Shown one piece after another: positions 12,901 through 21,703 of a DNA stretch of 64,000 nt. Positions within the stretch are counted from its first letter, which is position 1. Each line of letters begins with the position of its first letter. Source of the DNA: Sipunculus nudus (taxonomy: Eukaryota > Annelida > Sipuncula > Golfingiida > Sipunculidae); assembly GCA_026874595.1 (NCBI GenBank), contig CM049322.1, forward strand, positions 35,769,840-35,833,839. Reading direction: 5' to 3'. The position numbers and the translations under genes are program-made. The notes below the pieces were generated by a model that saw only the letters and a program-made list of their open reading frames with translations, was not told where the DNA came from and searched no databases.

Positions 12901-14895
12901 ATAATTTGACAATTTACTTTCCGGCTGTCAGTAAGTATCTTGTCAACAGTAGCCATTATGTGTATTCTTAGTTCATGTGAAATGACCTGCTCCTCATCAG
13001 TGTGAGTACAGACTGTCTCAGATATTGGAGAGTTTGGCTTTCTTAAATAGTTTCACATTCGTCTGTGGCTCGCTTCAAATGTTCTACTTACCTTATATAT
13101 CATACATGTTATAGTGGAGTTAAAGTAATATAAGAATAAACGAGGAAGGCACATAAGAGAATATTCTTTATATTGACTAGATACTCCTCACTAAGCTTCG
13201 TCATAAAGTATCAATTACGTAGCAATTATAAATTAAAATTAACAGACATGGAGGGTTATGAAAAATACGTGGCCTAAAGAAAGCAGTGTCCGGGAGCGAC
13301 TAGGGGTCAGAATAGGACAGAGATATCAAGTGACCTTCTCGTAAAACATACAAGACTTGTTCTGTTAATTTTGTTTTTGCAACATTTATTTATCATAATC
13401 CATTATTTCTCATATGTTATGCCGTGAGACTAATATGATCGTGCTTATCTAGCGTAGGCAATTCACCTAACCTTGAACCTATGTTCATTCAATGAATATT
13501 CATGACCAAAGCAGTACTGCTTTGTGACGTCACGGATTTCTTATAAACTACTGTGGCAACCAAGCACAAGAACAGTCTGTGTAGGAGCGTTTTGGGGAAA
13601 TTTTGCATAAATAATCCAAAGCGGCTAAGCATAAGGGCTGTGGTTGTAAAGTCAATTCGAAGGTTATGTCTTGTAAAAATATGGTAATACGAGGTACATA
13701 GAGAAAGGCATATTAATTTCCATCCATGGTAAATGTTACAGAATGTCCACGGGGACAATGGGGGATCAACTGTTCAAACGTCTGCGGTCATTGTTTGAGT
13801 AATCAATGTGACTTGGTCCATGGCTTCTGTATTTCTGGCCGCTGCCAAGATGGATATATGGGAATATGGTGCGACGAAGGTTTGTTAATTGTTTACTGTG
13901 GCCTACATCCATTATCCTTGTCATATATGAAACAAACCTGATTATTAACGCGTCTTCCACAAGCGAATCCCTAAACTCTTCTTGTAAACTCTTCCAGTAA
14001 ATCACATGGTAAAATGTAGATGGAATATCCGAACGATTGAAATGCCAAGAAGTAGAGATAAATGTTACCTGTTCAGTAATTAACGTATTGTATAAAAGTA
14101 AATATGAAAGCAGCATTATTTTGTAGTTGTCTACATAAATCTATTTTAAGATGTGTATATTTCATTCAAAATATATTATATGAACATAGCTTGTGATATA
14201 TTGACAAAATGACCTCGTTGACATTCTTACGAACTGATTTGTCGGCATTAATAAAATAAGTCCAGTCAAAGGCTTATTGTATTATTATTGTTTTAAAGTG
14301 ATGGATACAGCGGTAACCACTGAGGTACCAGTTCCTGCTGGTGCCCTTAATGAAAAGCAGATAGGAACGACGAACACGACACTTCCCCAGAAATCATGCA
14401 GTGCTCAGGACACCTGGATATACCCGTTTGCTTACGTTGGTTGGTGCCTTGTGCTTCTGACAGTTGGTGGTTTGATATTCCAGTTTGTTTACTTCAGAAA
14501 CAAGTAAGGACTTGCATATGTTATGCATATATAATCATCCTATGTCTAGTGTACCAAAATTTAAGAAAATGAGTCTTTTTCCCAATTACATTAAAACCCC
14601 ATAATTACGGACACTGACGGGACCGGACATTTTGCCCACTAGAGAGAGGTGCCCTTGGAAGGGATATTATAGACAGAGATTATAACGCAAGAAACAGAGC
14701 CAGAGACACCCGGTGCGCTCCACCTGGTACTGTCTATATTACAAAAACGTAATCAATCTGGTCTCTCATAATAAATAAATAAATAATATTACGACTTAGA
14801 TTGAGTTATTAGCCAACGATAAATATAACTGATTTATGTTTTCTTTTTTTTACAGGAAAGCTAAAGCTATATGTCCTCAGGAGGAACAGAAGTGA
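3734..14895 (+). CDS. SRCR/C-type lectin/EGF-like type I membrane receptor, 11 exons, 5' end missing
   Basis: Joined exons 3734-3944, 4627-4698, 6958-7115, 8227-8371, 8947-9068, 10249-10414, 10752-10879, 12382-12526, 13742-13879, 14299-14503 and 14856-14895 keep one open frame (1530 nt, 509 residues plus stop), all with AG acceptors and GT donors and matching phases. Domain order: SRCR N-half (exon 1), complete C-type lectin domain (exons 2-4), SRCR C-half (exon 5), second SRCR-like domain (exons 6-7), two Cys-rich EGF-like modules (exons 8, 9), Thr-rich stalk with an NTT glycosylation site and one transmembrane helix (exon 10), basic tail (exon 11). The signal-peptide exon was not found. Known families: CTLD and SRCR domains bind glycans or microbial surfaces, so pattern-recognition receptor or scavenger function is inferred. 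The cytoplasmic tail is under 20 residues with no tyrosine motif, so signalling would need a partner. Confidence 0.85.
4627..4698 (+). CDS. Receptor exon 2: start of the C-type lectin domain
   Basis: Acceptor CCACAG, donor GTTTGT; phase 1 to 1, 72 nt. The peptide ACTTPWTIVENGCYRV then ASSWEG shows the two N-terminal cysteines of a long-form CTLD and the usual CY...SWE(G/D) opening that precedes helix 1. Confidence 0.8.
4712..5955. repeat. 65-bp minisatellite, about 19 copies, in the intron between lectin exons 2 and 3
   Basis: The phrase ACAAGGGTTCAAATACTATC, then a CGATAAACATCAGATGATTC variant, then TGTCATATAG recurs with spacing of about 62-68 bp (for example near 5050, 5117, 5182, 5251 and 5311). 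Copies are diverged by substitutions and small indels. There is no long open frame, and short frames here are accidental. Confidence 0.9.
6958..7115 (+). CDS. Receptor exon 3: middle of the C-type lectin domain
   Basis: Acceptor CTACAG, donor GTAATA; phase 1 to 0. The peptide DGRKECRRMYGDLARIVD contains the helix-1 Cys and the GDLARI strand (usually GGxLA). HWFLANDIRNEGQWEYDYNET follows at the place of the conserved W-x-G-x-x-D...EG-x-W segment. Confidence 0.9.
7413..7482. repeat. TCGCGA-rich repeat fragment in an intron
   Basis: Four TCGCGA palindromes in 70 bp (TTCGCGAGG, TTTCGCGAT, TTTCGCGAGG, TTTTCGCGAT). CG-rich words in very AT-rich surroundings point to a fragment of a dispersed repeat. 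Weaker relatives (CCGCGAAAC, ATCGCGAAG) are seen at about 9793-9823. Confidence 0.45.
8227..8371 (+). CDS. Receptor exon 4: carbohydrate-recognition end of the C-type lectin domain
   Basis: Acceptor TTGCAG, donor GTGAAC; phase 0 to 1. The peptide TSFTRWQPGEPNNAGDREQC has the WxPGEPNN loop with EPN, the motif linked in the family to Ca2+-dependent mannose/GlcNAc-type binding. It is followed by GYWYDGTCAIPLPFVC, where the second Ca2+-site motif WND is replaced by WYD, and the two closing cysteines are present. An upstream ATG at 8119 that extends the frame is intronic. Confidence 0.9.
8947..9068 (+). CDS. Receptor exon 5: C-terminal half of the first SRCR domain
   Basis: Acceptor TATTTAG ending at 8946 (chosen over a second AG at 8950 because it keeps the frame), donor GTAACA; phase 1 to 0. 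The peptide RVHCDGTETRLDQC then FMTCGASEMVKLSCS is a clear SRCR second half (V-x-C-x-G-x-E-x-x-L-x-x-C ... C ... A-x-V-x-C). No N-terminal half lies just upstream; the only candidate partner is exon 1, on the far side of the lectin exons. Confidence 0.8.
10249..10414 (+). CDS. Receptor exon 6: N-terminal half of the second SRCR-like domain
   Basis: Acceptor CCAAAG, donor GTAAGT; phase 0 to 1, the same as exon 1. The peptide GILQIYKNNHWRFLC then GLNESRIACQQLNK fits G-x-LQIY...W...C...ESxIACQQL of the SRCR first half. The acceptor is AAAG rather than CAG, so the first few residues are less certain. Confidence 0.75.
10752..10879 (+). CDS. Receptor exon 7: C-terminal half of the second SRCR-like domain
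   Basis: Acceptor ATTAAG, donor GTAAAT; phase 1 to 0, as exon 5. The peptide has YMAGCDTGLKF at the V-x-C-x-G-x-E-x-x-L position and NTSVNVGCLE at the closing strand. Only two cysteines remain where exon 5 has four, so this half is degenerate or lineage-specific. One N-glycosylation sequon (NTS) is present. Confidence 0.65.
12382..12526 (+). CDS. Receptor exon 8: EGF-like (MEGF/SREC type) module 1
   Basis: Acceptor TTGACAG, donor GTACCG; phase 0 to 1. Cys pattern CREGFYGDDCRSKCGQC, then GGSCSVIDGSC, then GGCEAGYTGEGC: eight or more regularly spaced cysteines with two glycine-rich FYGxxC/YTGxxC turns, typical of the laminin-EGF-like repeats of scavenger-type receptors. Confidence 0.85.
13742..13879 (+). 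CDS. Receptor exon 9: EGF-like module 2
   Basis: Acceptor GTTACAG, donor GTTTGT; phase 1 to 1, a symmetric module. The peptide ECPRGQWGINCSNVCGHC, then NQCDLVHGFC, then GRCQDGYMGIWC repeats the cysteine plan of exon 8. A 116-codon open frame on the minus strand overlaps it and is a shadow. Confidence 0.85.
14299..14503 (+). CDS. Receptor exon 10: Thr-rich stalk and transmembrane helix
   Basis: Acceptor TTTAAAG, donor GTAAGG; phase 1 to 2. A stalk of about 35 residues is rich in T, P and V (TTEVPVP, TTNTT). A hydrophobic segment of about 22 residues follows (PFAYVGWCLVLLTVGGLIFQ and on), ending at RNK, which gives a type I topology with the Cys-rich domains outside. Confidence 0.85.
14856..14895 (+). 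CDS. Receptor exon 11: short cytoplasmic tail and stop codon
   Basis: Acceptor TTTTTTTTACAG after a polypyrimidine tract. The frame encodes KKAKAICPQEEQK and then TGA at 14893-14895. With RNK from exon 10 the tail is a basic patch plus a few polar residues, without ITAM, ITIM or other tyrosine motifs. Confidence 0.8.
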
Positions 14896-15001
14896 AATAT
14901 TCAGAGATCAAAACACTCTGACGTATAACCCTGAATAGATGGGACAGTCGTGTTATTTAGTTGCTTTTGATTGGTATAGTTTATCATATTTGTTAACGCA
15001 G

Positions 15002-15007
15002 AATAAA
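15002..15007 (+). terminator. Candidate polyadenylation signal AATAAA of the receptor gene
   Basis: AATAAA 107 nt after the stop codon, followed by T-rich sequence, on the coding strand. Usual spacing for a short 3' UTR. Confidence 0.5.
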
Positions 15008-15009
15008 TG

Positions 15010-16570
15010 AGACATTCCTGTTATTGAGCCGCTTTTGATATATATAGTTTAGAACAAATATTAAGATTATGTCATTACATTGATTCCTATAACTTGACAC
15101 TAAATCTGATAGGATAAATATAATTATTCATGAACAAACTACTGCTTTCAACAAAAGTTCTTATTTCTCTCATCTTTTTAAAGCAGTTTACTAGTCTTAA
15201 TCCAAACAGACACGTACACGCCCCATGACAGTCATACATATATAAAATTAACACCACATCCTATTTTTAAAGTCAGTTTGTATCATGTTGGTGTAGAACA
15301 ACCGTCCATCCTTATACTGAGTATACCCAGGCCAGGTGGCACCATGCATGGCTTTTGATCATTTGTTGAAAACAAACTAATGCCCGTGCCTCCTTATGGT
15401 CACCTGGTCCGTATCACTTTGATTGCTGCAGTACTTATGCTTATCTAAACGCATGGGAGTTTGTTTTCTTTGGCTCTTTGGTATTTAAGATATTAACTTA
15501 TGAAAGATTTATTCCAGTAATCATTTAAAAACAGCGATTTGACTCATTACGATGTGTACTACTGGCACTATTTGTATGCTTACGAAAACCCATAATGCTT
15601 CATATTTAAATGAATGAACAGAGTAAAAGAATACAGCAGAAAACCAGCAGTATTGTTATATTTGTCATATATGTTTTACAATATTTAACACAGCTCATGA
15701 GGTCTTGTTATATGGACATATGTTTCAAGGAATACGCTCCTCTTCCCCGACTCGTTGGTCATGACGTGCGATTTAACAAACCAAGAGCCGAATTATCCAT
15801 GGAAATATTATAGCGTGTTATTATAAACAAAATTACTGACCGTGTGGTATATCTATTGTTCCTAAAGCGGTCGATGTTGAGGTTGATATAAAAGGCCTCA
15901 TATGCTACCTTTAATATATCCCTTCAATTTTTCTATGTACATATGCATGGTAATAATGTGTCTATGCATTCGTTGAAGTATTAGAGTTTAGGGTTTTTCA
16001 CATCCCTCTCTCTCTCTTTCTTTCTATCTATATTTATATAGATTTAATAAAAACGTCGTTTCCGATTTGCTTCCTTTGTGTGCCATGTTCTTTTTTTTAT
16101 ATTTTCCATTTGTTGTATGTGAATACCACAAAATAACTATCAACAAAGCCATGTGATATGCCATATTCAGTGTCCCATGATATTTGACCCTAATTACAGA
16201 GATTCAACTCATATTAACAAGCTAGTTGAATCGATGAATGAGAGGGTAAATGTTTACACTTCAGACCCTGCTCATTAAAACGTCATGCTCAGCTTAACTT
16301 ACCTTATTCATTTTACAAGACCACGCGGCTTTGTCAATATTTCTGACAGTCAGTTTATTCAGTACTTATTCACTTCTCACAAAGTTTTGTTTAAAAACTG
16401 GATAGACGATGTCTGAACTTTGCTTAACTACAGCGAAAAGGGTATCTTTGTAAGTGAGGCTCCAGCCAGTTCCGAAATGTTGGAGTTTGTGAAGTCAACA
16501 TAAGTACATAGAAAGATAGATCCAAATCATATTCCATATCACACAGCTTTTACAATAAGAATGAATTTGT

Positions 16571-16572
<2 letters not shown>
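15010..16572. other. Intergenic stretch, nothing recognisable
   Basis: AT-rich sequence with no supported gene. A short CT/TATC-rich tract lies at about 16004-16040. Short open frames lack domains and splice context. Confidence 0.5.

Positions 16573-16646
<74 letters not shown>
16573..16646. repeat. (TA)n microsatellite
   Basis: About 74 bp of TA dinucleotide with one AAAT interruption, the same type as at 1645. Confidence 0.95.
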
Positions 16647-16650
<4 letters not shown>

Positions 16651-17289
16651 CCACTGGAAATCAACTAATTTCTTTGACATTCCTGATAAACAGCATAAAT
16701 TAATGTCACATTCATTTCTCCCTTCACTTCTGTCAAGCTGGCTGTCAGCAGTGTTAGTAACCGATTTGGCCAACAGGTGCAATACCTTCCCCTCAGTCCA
16801 CAGTGCCTATAAGTCAGCGTCAGGTTTTCCTGCAGTCGGTAGGCCTTAAAAGGTCAATTCTTTTTCAATTATAGGCCTAAATTTTATTATTGACCACAAT
16901 TTTTCGGGAAAAAGGTAAAAGAAACTAAAATATACATGAATGTAAAAAAAATAGTTGATTTCAAGTGATTTTTATTTATTTTCGGTTGTTTCCTGTGATT
17001 TTCTGTGAAAAATTTGAACGCGTGTACTCAGGCTAAATGAAAACGCTTACTGCCGTATCCCCATTCCACACTCCCCCCAATCCAGAACTCCCACACCCTT
17101 CCCGATCAAGAGAAAAAGCACGAAAGGACTCATAAAAATTCGACGTTGAAAATATGAAAAAAAAACAACCCTTTTTGACCCTGTGACCTTGAGGCATAAT
17201 AATAATAATAATGGCAAAAGGAAAAAAATTCCCACCTTTGAATGGGCGGAGAGAATTGTATAGCCTATATTATTATCAGAAAAAGGTCT

Positions 17290-17573
17290 AAGGCAAAAAA
17301 AGGTACATTTTTCAAAAGCATTTAATATGGCGACGGTTATTTTTTTACCTTTTGGTATAGTTCAATAATATTGTAATTTGATTAGAGGAAAGCATGATCA
17401 TAACAGATCTTTTTTTTTTTTGTTAAACAGGTATTTTAAAAACCTAGACCCAGTTGTGGCTCTGCTTAGAAACATTTAAAAGCCCAACAAATTAAGGAAA
17501 TCTTATCAAATTTTATCATTTAATTTTCTTGGAAGAAATGTCCGAGATGCCGGGGGCCTGAGGACCATACCTT
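17290..17573. repeat. Diverged MITE related to 35515-35850
   Basis: Shares GGAAAGCATGA(T/A)(C/A)ATAACAG, CTTG(G/A)AAGAAATGTC(C/G)GAG and a terminal CCTGAGGACCATACC with the MITE at 35515-35850. The left end is too decayed to place exactly. Confidence 0.4.
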
Positions 17574-18195
17574 TTATTTTATTTATCTATTTATTAAATT
17601 ATTTATTGCCTAACGGCTAAATATTTGAGGAGAGTACCAGTCTTTTCATTACCGGTCAGCGAGACTTCGGGAATGGGGATTTCCACTCAGCAAGCCCGCG
17701 GATTAGTGCTGCATGCTGGGTGGCCATTAAGATGGTTTCCTGAAAAAAGGAGCTGTCAGTGATATTTCAATTATGCAAGCTTAATATCAAGTTTCTTAGT
17801 GTCTATTTCCTCATTGTCTTTATATTTTTTTGTTTTTGTTAATTTTGGAATAACCTTTTAACCCGTGTTTGTTAACCCACGGAGTGGATTTAAAATTGGC
17901 ATGAATGACGAGACTGTGCACAGATTTTGGCGCCTTCCACGGGGCCATCCTTCCATCTCTCTGCCACCCTGCCCCCACCACGTGACCAGTAACGCTCGAG
18001 CACATAAGAGCGACCGGGTTATCCCCGCCAAGGCCATTTTGCAATAAGAGATAAGCCCCAAAACTGGAGATAAGCCCCAAACCCCGACTTAGGCAAGCCC
18101 GATAAGTCTGTTGCAGTGACACTGGTTTAAAAAACACCCGCTTCATCATATAAGCCTGGATATCCCCGGGTTCAGTAGGCCCAACACTTGTCCTC

Positions 18196-18786
18196 GGGAA
18201 TGTAGCCCGATTTAATTGGACTCAATATTATTACTATGTTAGGCCCTGCCGTATATTAAGTCTGATAGCCATACAGTGAGAGTTTCTACAATATAAGCCG
18301 TGGAAGATGCAACAGATCCGTTGCATCTTCTTTGACTGCCTATTTACTGCCAAGCAACAAGACACAGGATTACACCATTTTAACGCCAGTGAGAATGTGT
18401 TATATGGTTTCGATAGCAACAAAAATTAATTTTGGATCATCATTTTTAAAAATTAGCTGACCTTTATACCAGAGCCATGTCAGCGAGTTTAGTAAGGGAC
18501 AGAGAGTTAGTCAAATATGGGTGCACCTGAAGACCTCACCGGGAGCCTTACCGACTCGAGTGATTGACAGCTAAAATGTTGTAACATTTTGTTTGAACGG
18601 GCCCAACTTTGTAGAGTGACGCGCTGGCATGAGATAATAAATACCTGTTGACACTGGTTACAAGGGCATTGGATGGGGTGTAGTCTGAGGCTTATAATTT
18701 AGAAACTCTCATTGTATAGCTATAGGATTCAATATATGGCAGGGCCTAATAATATTGAGTCTAATTAAATCGGACTAAAGGGAATG
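18196..18786. repeat. Foldback-type element with inverted arms of about 100 bp
   Basis: 18196-18299 and 18689-18786 are reverse complements of each other at roughly 80%: GGCTTATA, AGAAACTCTCA, GGCAGGGCCTAA and AATATTGAGT(C)(C/T)AATTAAATCGG can be followed in both. They enclose about 390 bp of non-coding DNA. No transposase is visible, so it is probably a non-autonomous DNA transposon. Confidence 0.65.
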
Positions 18787-18910
18787 TACATCTACAGAGC
18801 GACCCCTAATAAACCAGGGTCGTGCATAAGGGAAAAACCAAATAATTTACTGGGATGGAAAGACCAAATAGTATATGACATTTTGGTGGCTAAATAACAT
18901 CTTCATTTAA

Positions 18911-19372
18911 AATGGCCCAATCACCTATAAAGCATGTTGAGTTAACACAAAAAATTGCTTCTTACCTATAAAACTAATCTGTTCTCGCCAAAATATTGCC
19001 TTAAAACTGTTTGCTTACTCCTGTAAAAGAGTCTTAAAAACAGTGAACCGGGCATGGGGCCGCGTGCTGCGAGGAGCCACAACAAATGCCAATCAGGAGA
19101 TGCCCTCGCTGACTTGGCCCCAAAAATATAATACATGTTCCCGGCTGAAACACCGCTTGTTGCCCCTCTTAATCGGACCTCCGGTCAAGCGGCCTTGTAA
19201 TGGTAAACAGACTGTGTTTACCAACACACAGAGCTATAACAAGGTGTTAAACTGTCGTGTGCGAGGAAATGAGACTGTGCAGGGATGGTTTTACTGGCAA
19301 ACTTTTGTATACAGCAAAATTGAACTGATAATGTGAAAGAATAGGAATAATATTGCTCCTGATTATGTCCCT
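18911..19372. mobile_element. Short piggyBac-like MITE flanked by TTAA
   Basis: TTAA at 18907-18910 and 19373-19376 flank a 462-bp unit beginning GGCCCAATCACC (after 3 nt) and ending GATTATGTCCC. The same ends bound the larger copy at 35087-37356, with the same interior: GCATGTTGAGTTAACAC, TTTGCTTACTCCTGTAAA, TTAATCGGACCTCCGGTCA, GAAATGAGACTGTG. TTAA target duplication is the hallmark of the piggyBac superfamily. No transposase; a 97-codon open frame inside has no recognisable domain. Confidence 0.7.
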
Positions 19373-19981
19373 TTAATGCAGTATTAATGATTATAAACTA
19401 GAATACCACCATGTCTAGCATATATTATCTTGTTACTTATAGTACTAACTCCCCATACCCTGGTTCTCCGTTTATGTGTACAATGATGGAGGATTCAAAG
19501 GAGGGGGTTTCAAAGTACACACTCAAGTAATGTGCTTTGTGATATTTATAAAAGCCTTATTTGACCTCTCTTGTGTACTATGTGCACCAGATAAGACTTA
19601 TTTTCGGTCATTCCACTACTTGTTTGGGTGTGCCCTGCAGATACATAACTGGTCCACTAGTCCACGGCGTTGTATGGATGTAACGTGTGAAGAATGTCAA
19701 CTCGTGACCACATCAAGCCTACTACCTGTCAAATGCACTTATTGTCAAAAATTTTCTTATTATTTTCTTGCTGAGTGTACACAGTTCTTATTATATTTAT
19801 TCAACAGCTTTTTTAACATCATGCTAAAAAAATGTGTCATCTTGTTTTGTAACGAGACCGAAGGATGCCAAAATGCAAATTTTGACAATGTACATTGTAC
19901 CGTTCACTAGTTTTGTATTTTATTTGCTTTTCTTATAGTATTATTCTACTATTAAAATGCCAAGCGCATTTGTTGTATATG

Positions 19982-19995
19982 CTGCCATCTACTGG
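19982..19995 (-). promoter_or_regulatory. CTCF-core-like site, minus strand
   Basis: Read on the minus strand the site is CCAGTAGATGGCAG, a perfect match to the animal CTCF core CCASYAGRKGGCRS. It lies 520 bp from a second perfect match in the opposite orientation. A sequence match only; binding is inferred. Confidence 0.45.
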
Positions 19996-20501
19996 TCGGT
20001 AGTGTGACTATACTTGTTTTTTATATCAGGCTGTCACCAACTGGCGTACATTAACATAATTTATGCATTACGAGGTTCATTATTCTGTGTAGCCGCTGAA
20101 AGTCAAAACGTCTGCCTAAGAAGTAAGTTAAGCCCTTTATTCTAATATATCTAGATCTTAACTTGCTGTAACACTTTACTTAAGGTATTAAGGAATGTTT
20201 AGAATAAATATTCAGGAAATAACAACTTTGTATTAGTTCTGTAACTTTAGGAGAACACTGTCCGCATTGTCGACCATTTAATTCTGCGCACGTGTTGCTA
20301 TAATATTCAGACCTCATTGTATGTCTACTCAAGTTTCATATTTTCTGTTGATGAAATCTTGTCCATTTTGTAGCGAAATGTTCAGGTTATGAATAAAAAT
20401 ACAATAGATGTAGACCATTAACGTATTTAACAAGTATAATTCCAATTGAATATTTGACAGAGAAAATAGCTGATAACTGTAAAATTTAATTTCGTTTGTT
20501 G

Positions 20502-20515
20502 CCACCAGATGGCGC
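20502..20515 (+). promoter_or_regulatory. CTCF-core-like site, plus strand
   Basis: CCACCAGATGGCGC is a perfect match to the CTCF core consensus CCASYAGRKGGCRS. It sits within the presumed 5' UTR intron of the 448-codon gene, pointing away from the site at 19982. Confidence 0.45.
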
Positions 20516-21703
20516 TTAGTGTCTTTATGCTGTTTAGTACAGTGATTATTTGCTGTCTTTATCAAACTTGATTTATTATTTTATATATGTAGAATGTGAC
20601 TTGTTATTTCATTTTGTTTATTTATTTTTTTTTTTTTTGCTTTGTTGTAGATCGATTAAAAGCTTAATGCGATTGGCAGATATGAGTGATGTCTTTATGT
20701 AATGATGGGCCTGTGGCCCACACATGACATGATAAAAATAAGTGAAAGCACCAAACATTTCATAATTAAGTAAAACTACATAATTTTAACATGACATGGT
20801 CACATTAATGTATGGCTATCATGTGCCACCTTTAAATATTTAAGAATTTGTTGTGCATGATATGAAAGAATAATAATATATATATTTGTAGGTAAGCCTG
20901 CAGTTCTGCTGAATTTAGCTTATATTCAGTGCACTATGCACACAGGCATGCTGGTTTACATCAAAGGAAAGTAAACTGGTAGAATCAGAAAATGCAATAT
21001 GATATCTTTTTTTGTGTCATAAAATTTCTAGTCGGAGTCAGGATCAAAGACTTTCATTTTGTCAAGGTAACTTTCTATGGGTTCTGTTTTTTTTTGTTTT
21101 TTTTTTTACAAAAACTGGTGGATTGCAAAGATTTCACTTTGTTAAGGGTTAGAATGTTGTCATGATTCTAATCAGATTTAGAAAGTTATAACTCAATATC
21201 TAGAGAGGCCCTGCAAAGAGTTTGTTGAAAACCTTGAAAAATGTAATGGCAGCTTATATTATGGAAGGTTATTTCCAAAACATCATTTTCACCATTAAAA
21301 CCAGCAGTAAATTTATGTTCAGCTACCACTAGTCAACTGGTGTCTATAATTGTCACTGGTGTTGATTCTTGCAAATTTTGCCCATAGTGACCCTTACACA
21401 ATGTGTACATCCACATGGGCAATTTTTACCTAGCTGGTAAGTCACCATTGCCTCATTTGCCTAAGTGTGTATGGTATCACAGTCACAACCCAACTCATCA
21501 GCTGAGCATCATGACCAATGGGATACTTTTTTTGTGAAGTATTGCAAATGCCAAAAGGGAAAGGTGCAGTGTCACGTCTAGATAGGGTTTTCAGAGATGT
21601 GAGGAGTCATTTATAATGTTATTTGAAACAAACCTGAATGGTGTGATATATGAAAATATTTTATATATTTAACTTCAGAGGCAGAGGTGCCTGAAAAAAC
21701 AAG

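Larger units (their letters stand above)
19373..21678. other. 5' flank and probable 5' UTR intron of the 448-codon gene
   Basis: No coding exon is supported. The acceptor AACTTCAG just before 21679 shows that the gene at 21704 has at least one upstream non-coding exon. A possible donor GTAAGT lies at 20123, so a first exon could end at 20122. Two CTCF-like sites flank that point. A T-run lies at about 20624-20639 and T-rich tracts near 21090. Confidence 0.4.

Noticed and set aside
13766-14116. 116-codon minus-strand frame
   Set aside because: Antisense shadow of the EGF-like exon 9 and its intron.
17820-18149. Overlapping minus- and plus-strand frames of 60-109 codons
   Set aside because: Sit in GC-richer repeat DNA beside the foldback element, no domain, several frames open at once.
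19476-19910. 144-codon plus-strand open frame, Cys- and Phe-rich
   Set aside because: No recognisable domain, no splice or promoter context, composition like translated AT-rich DNA.
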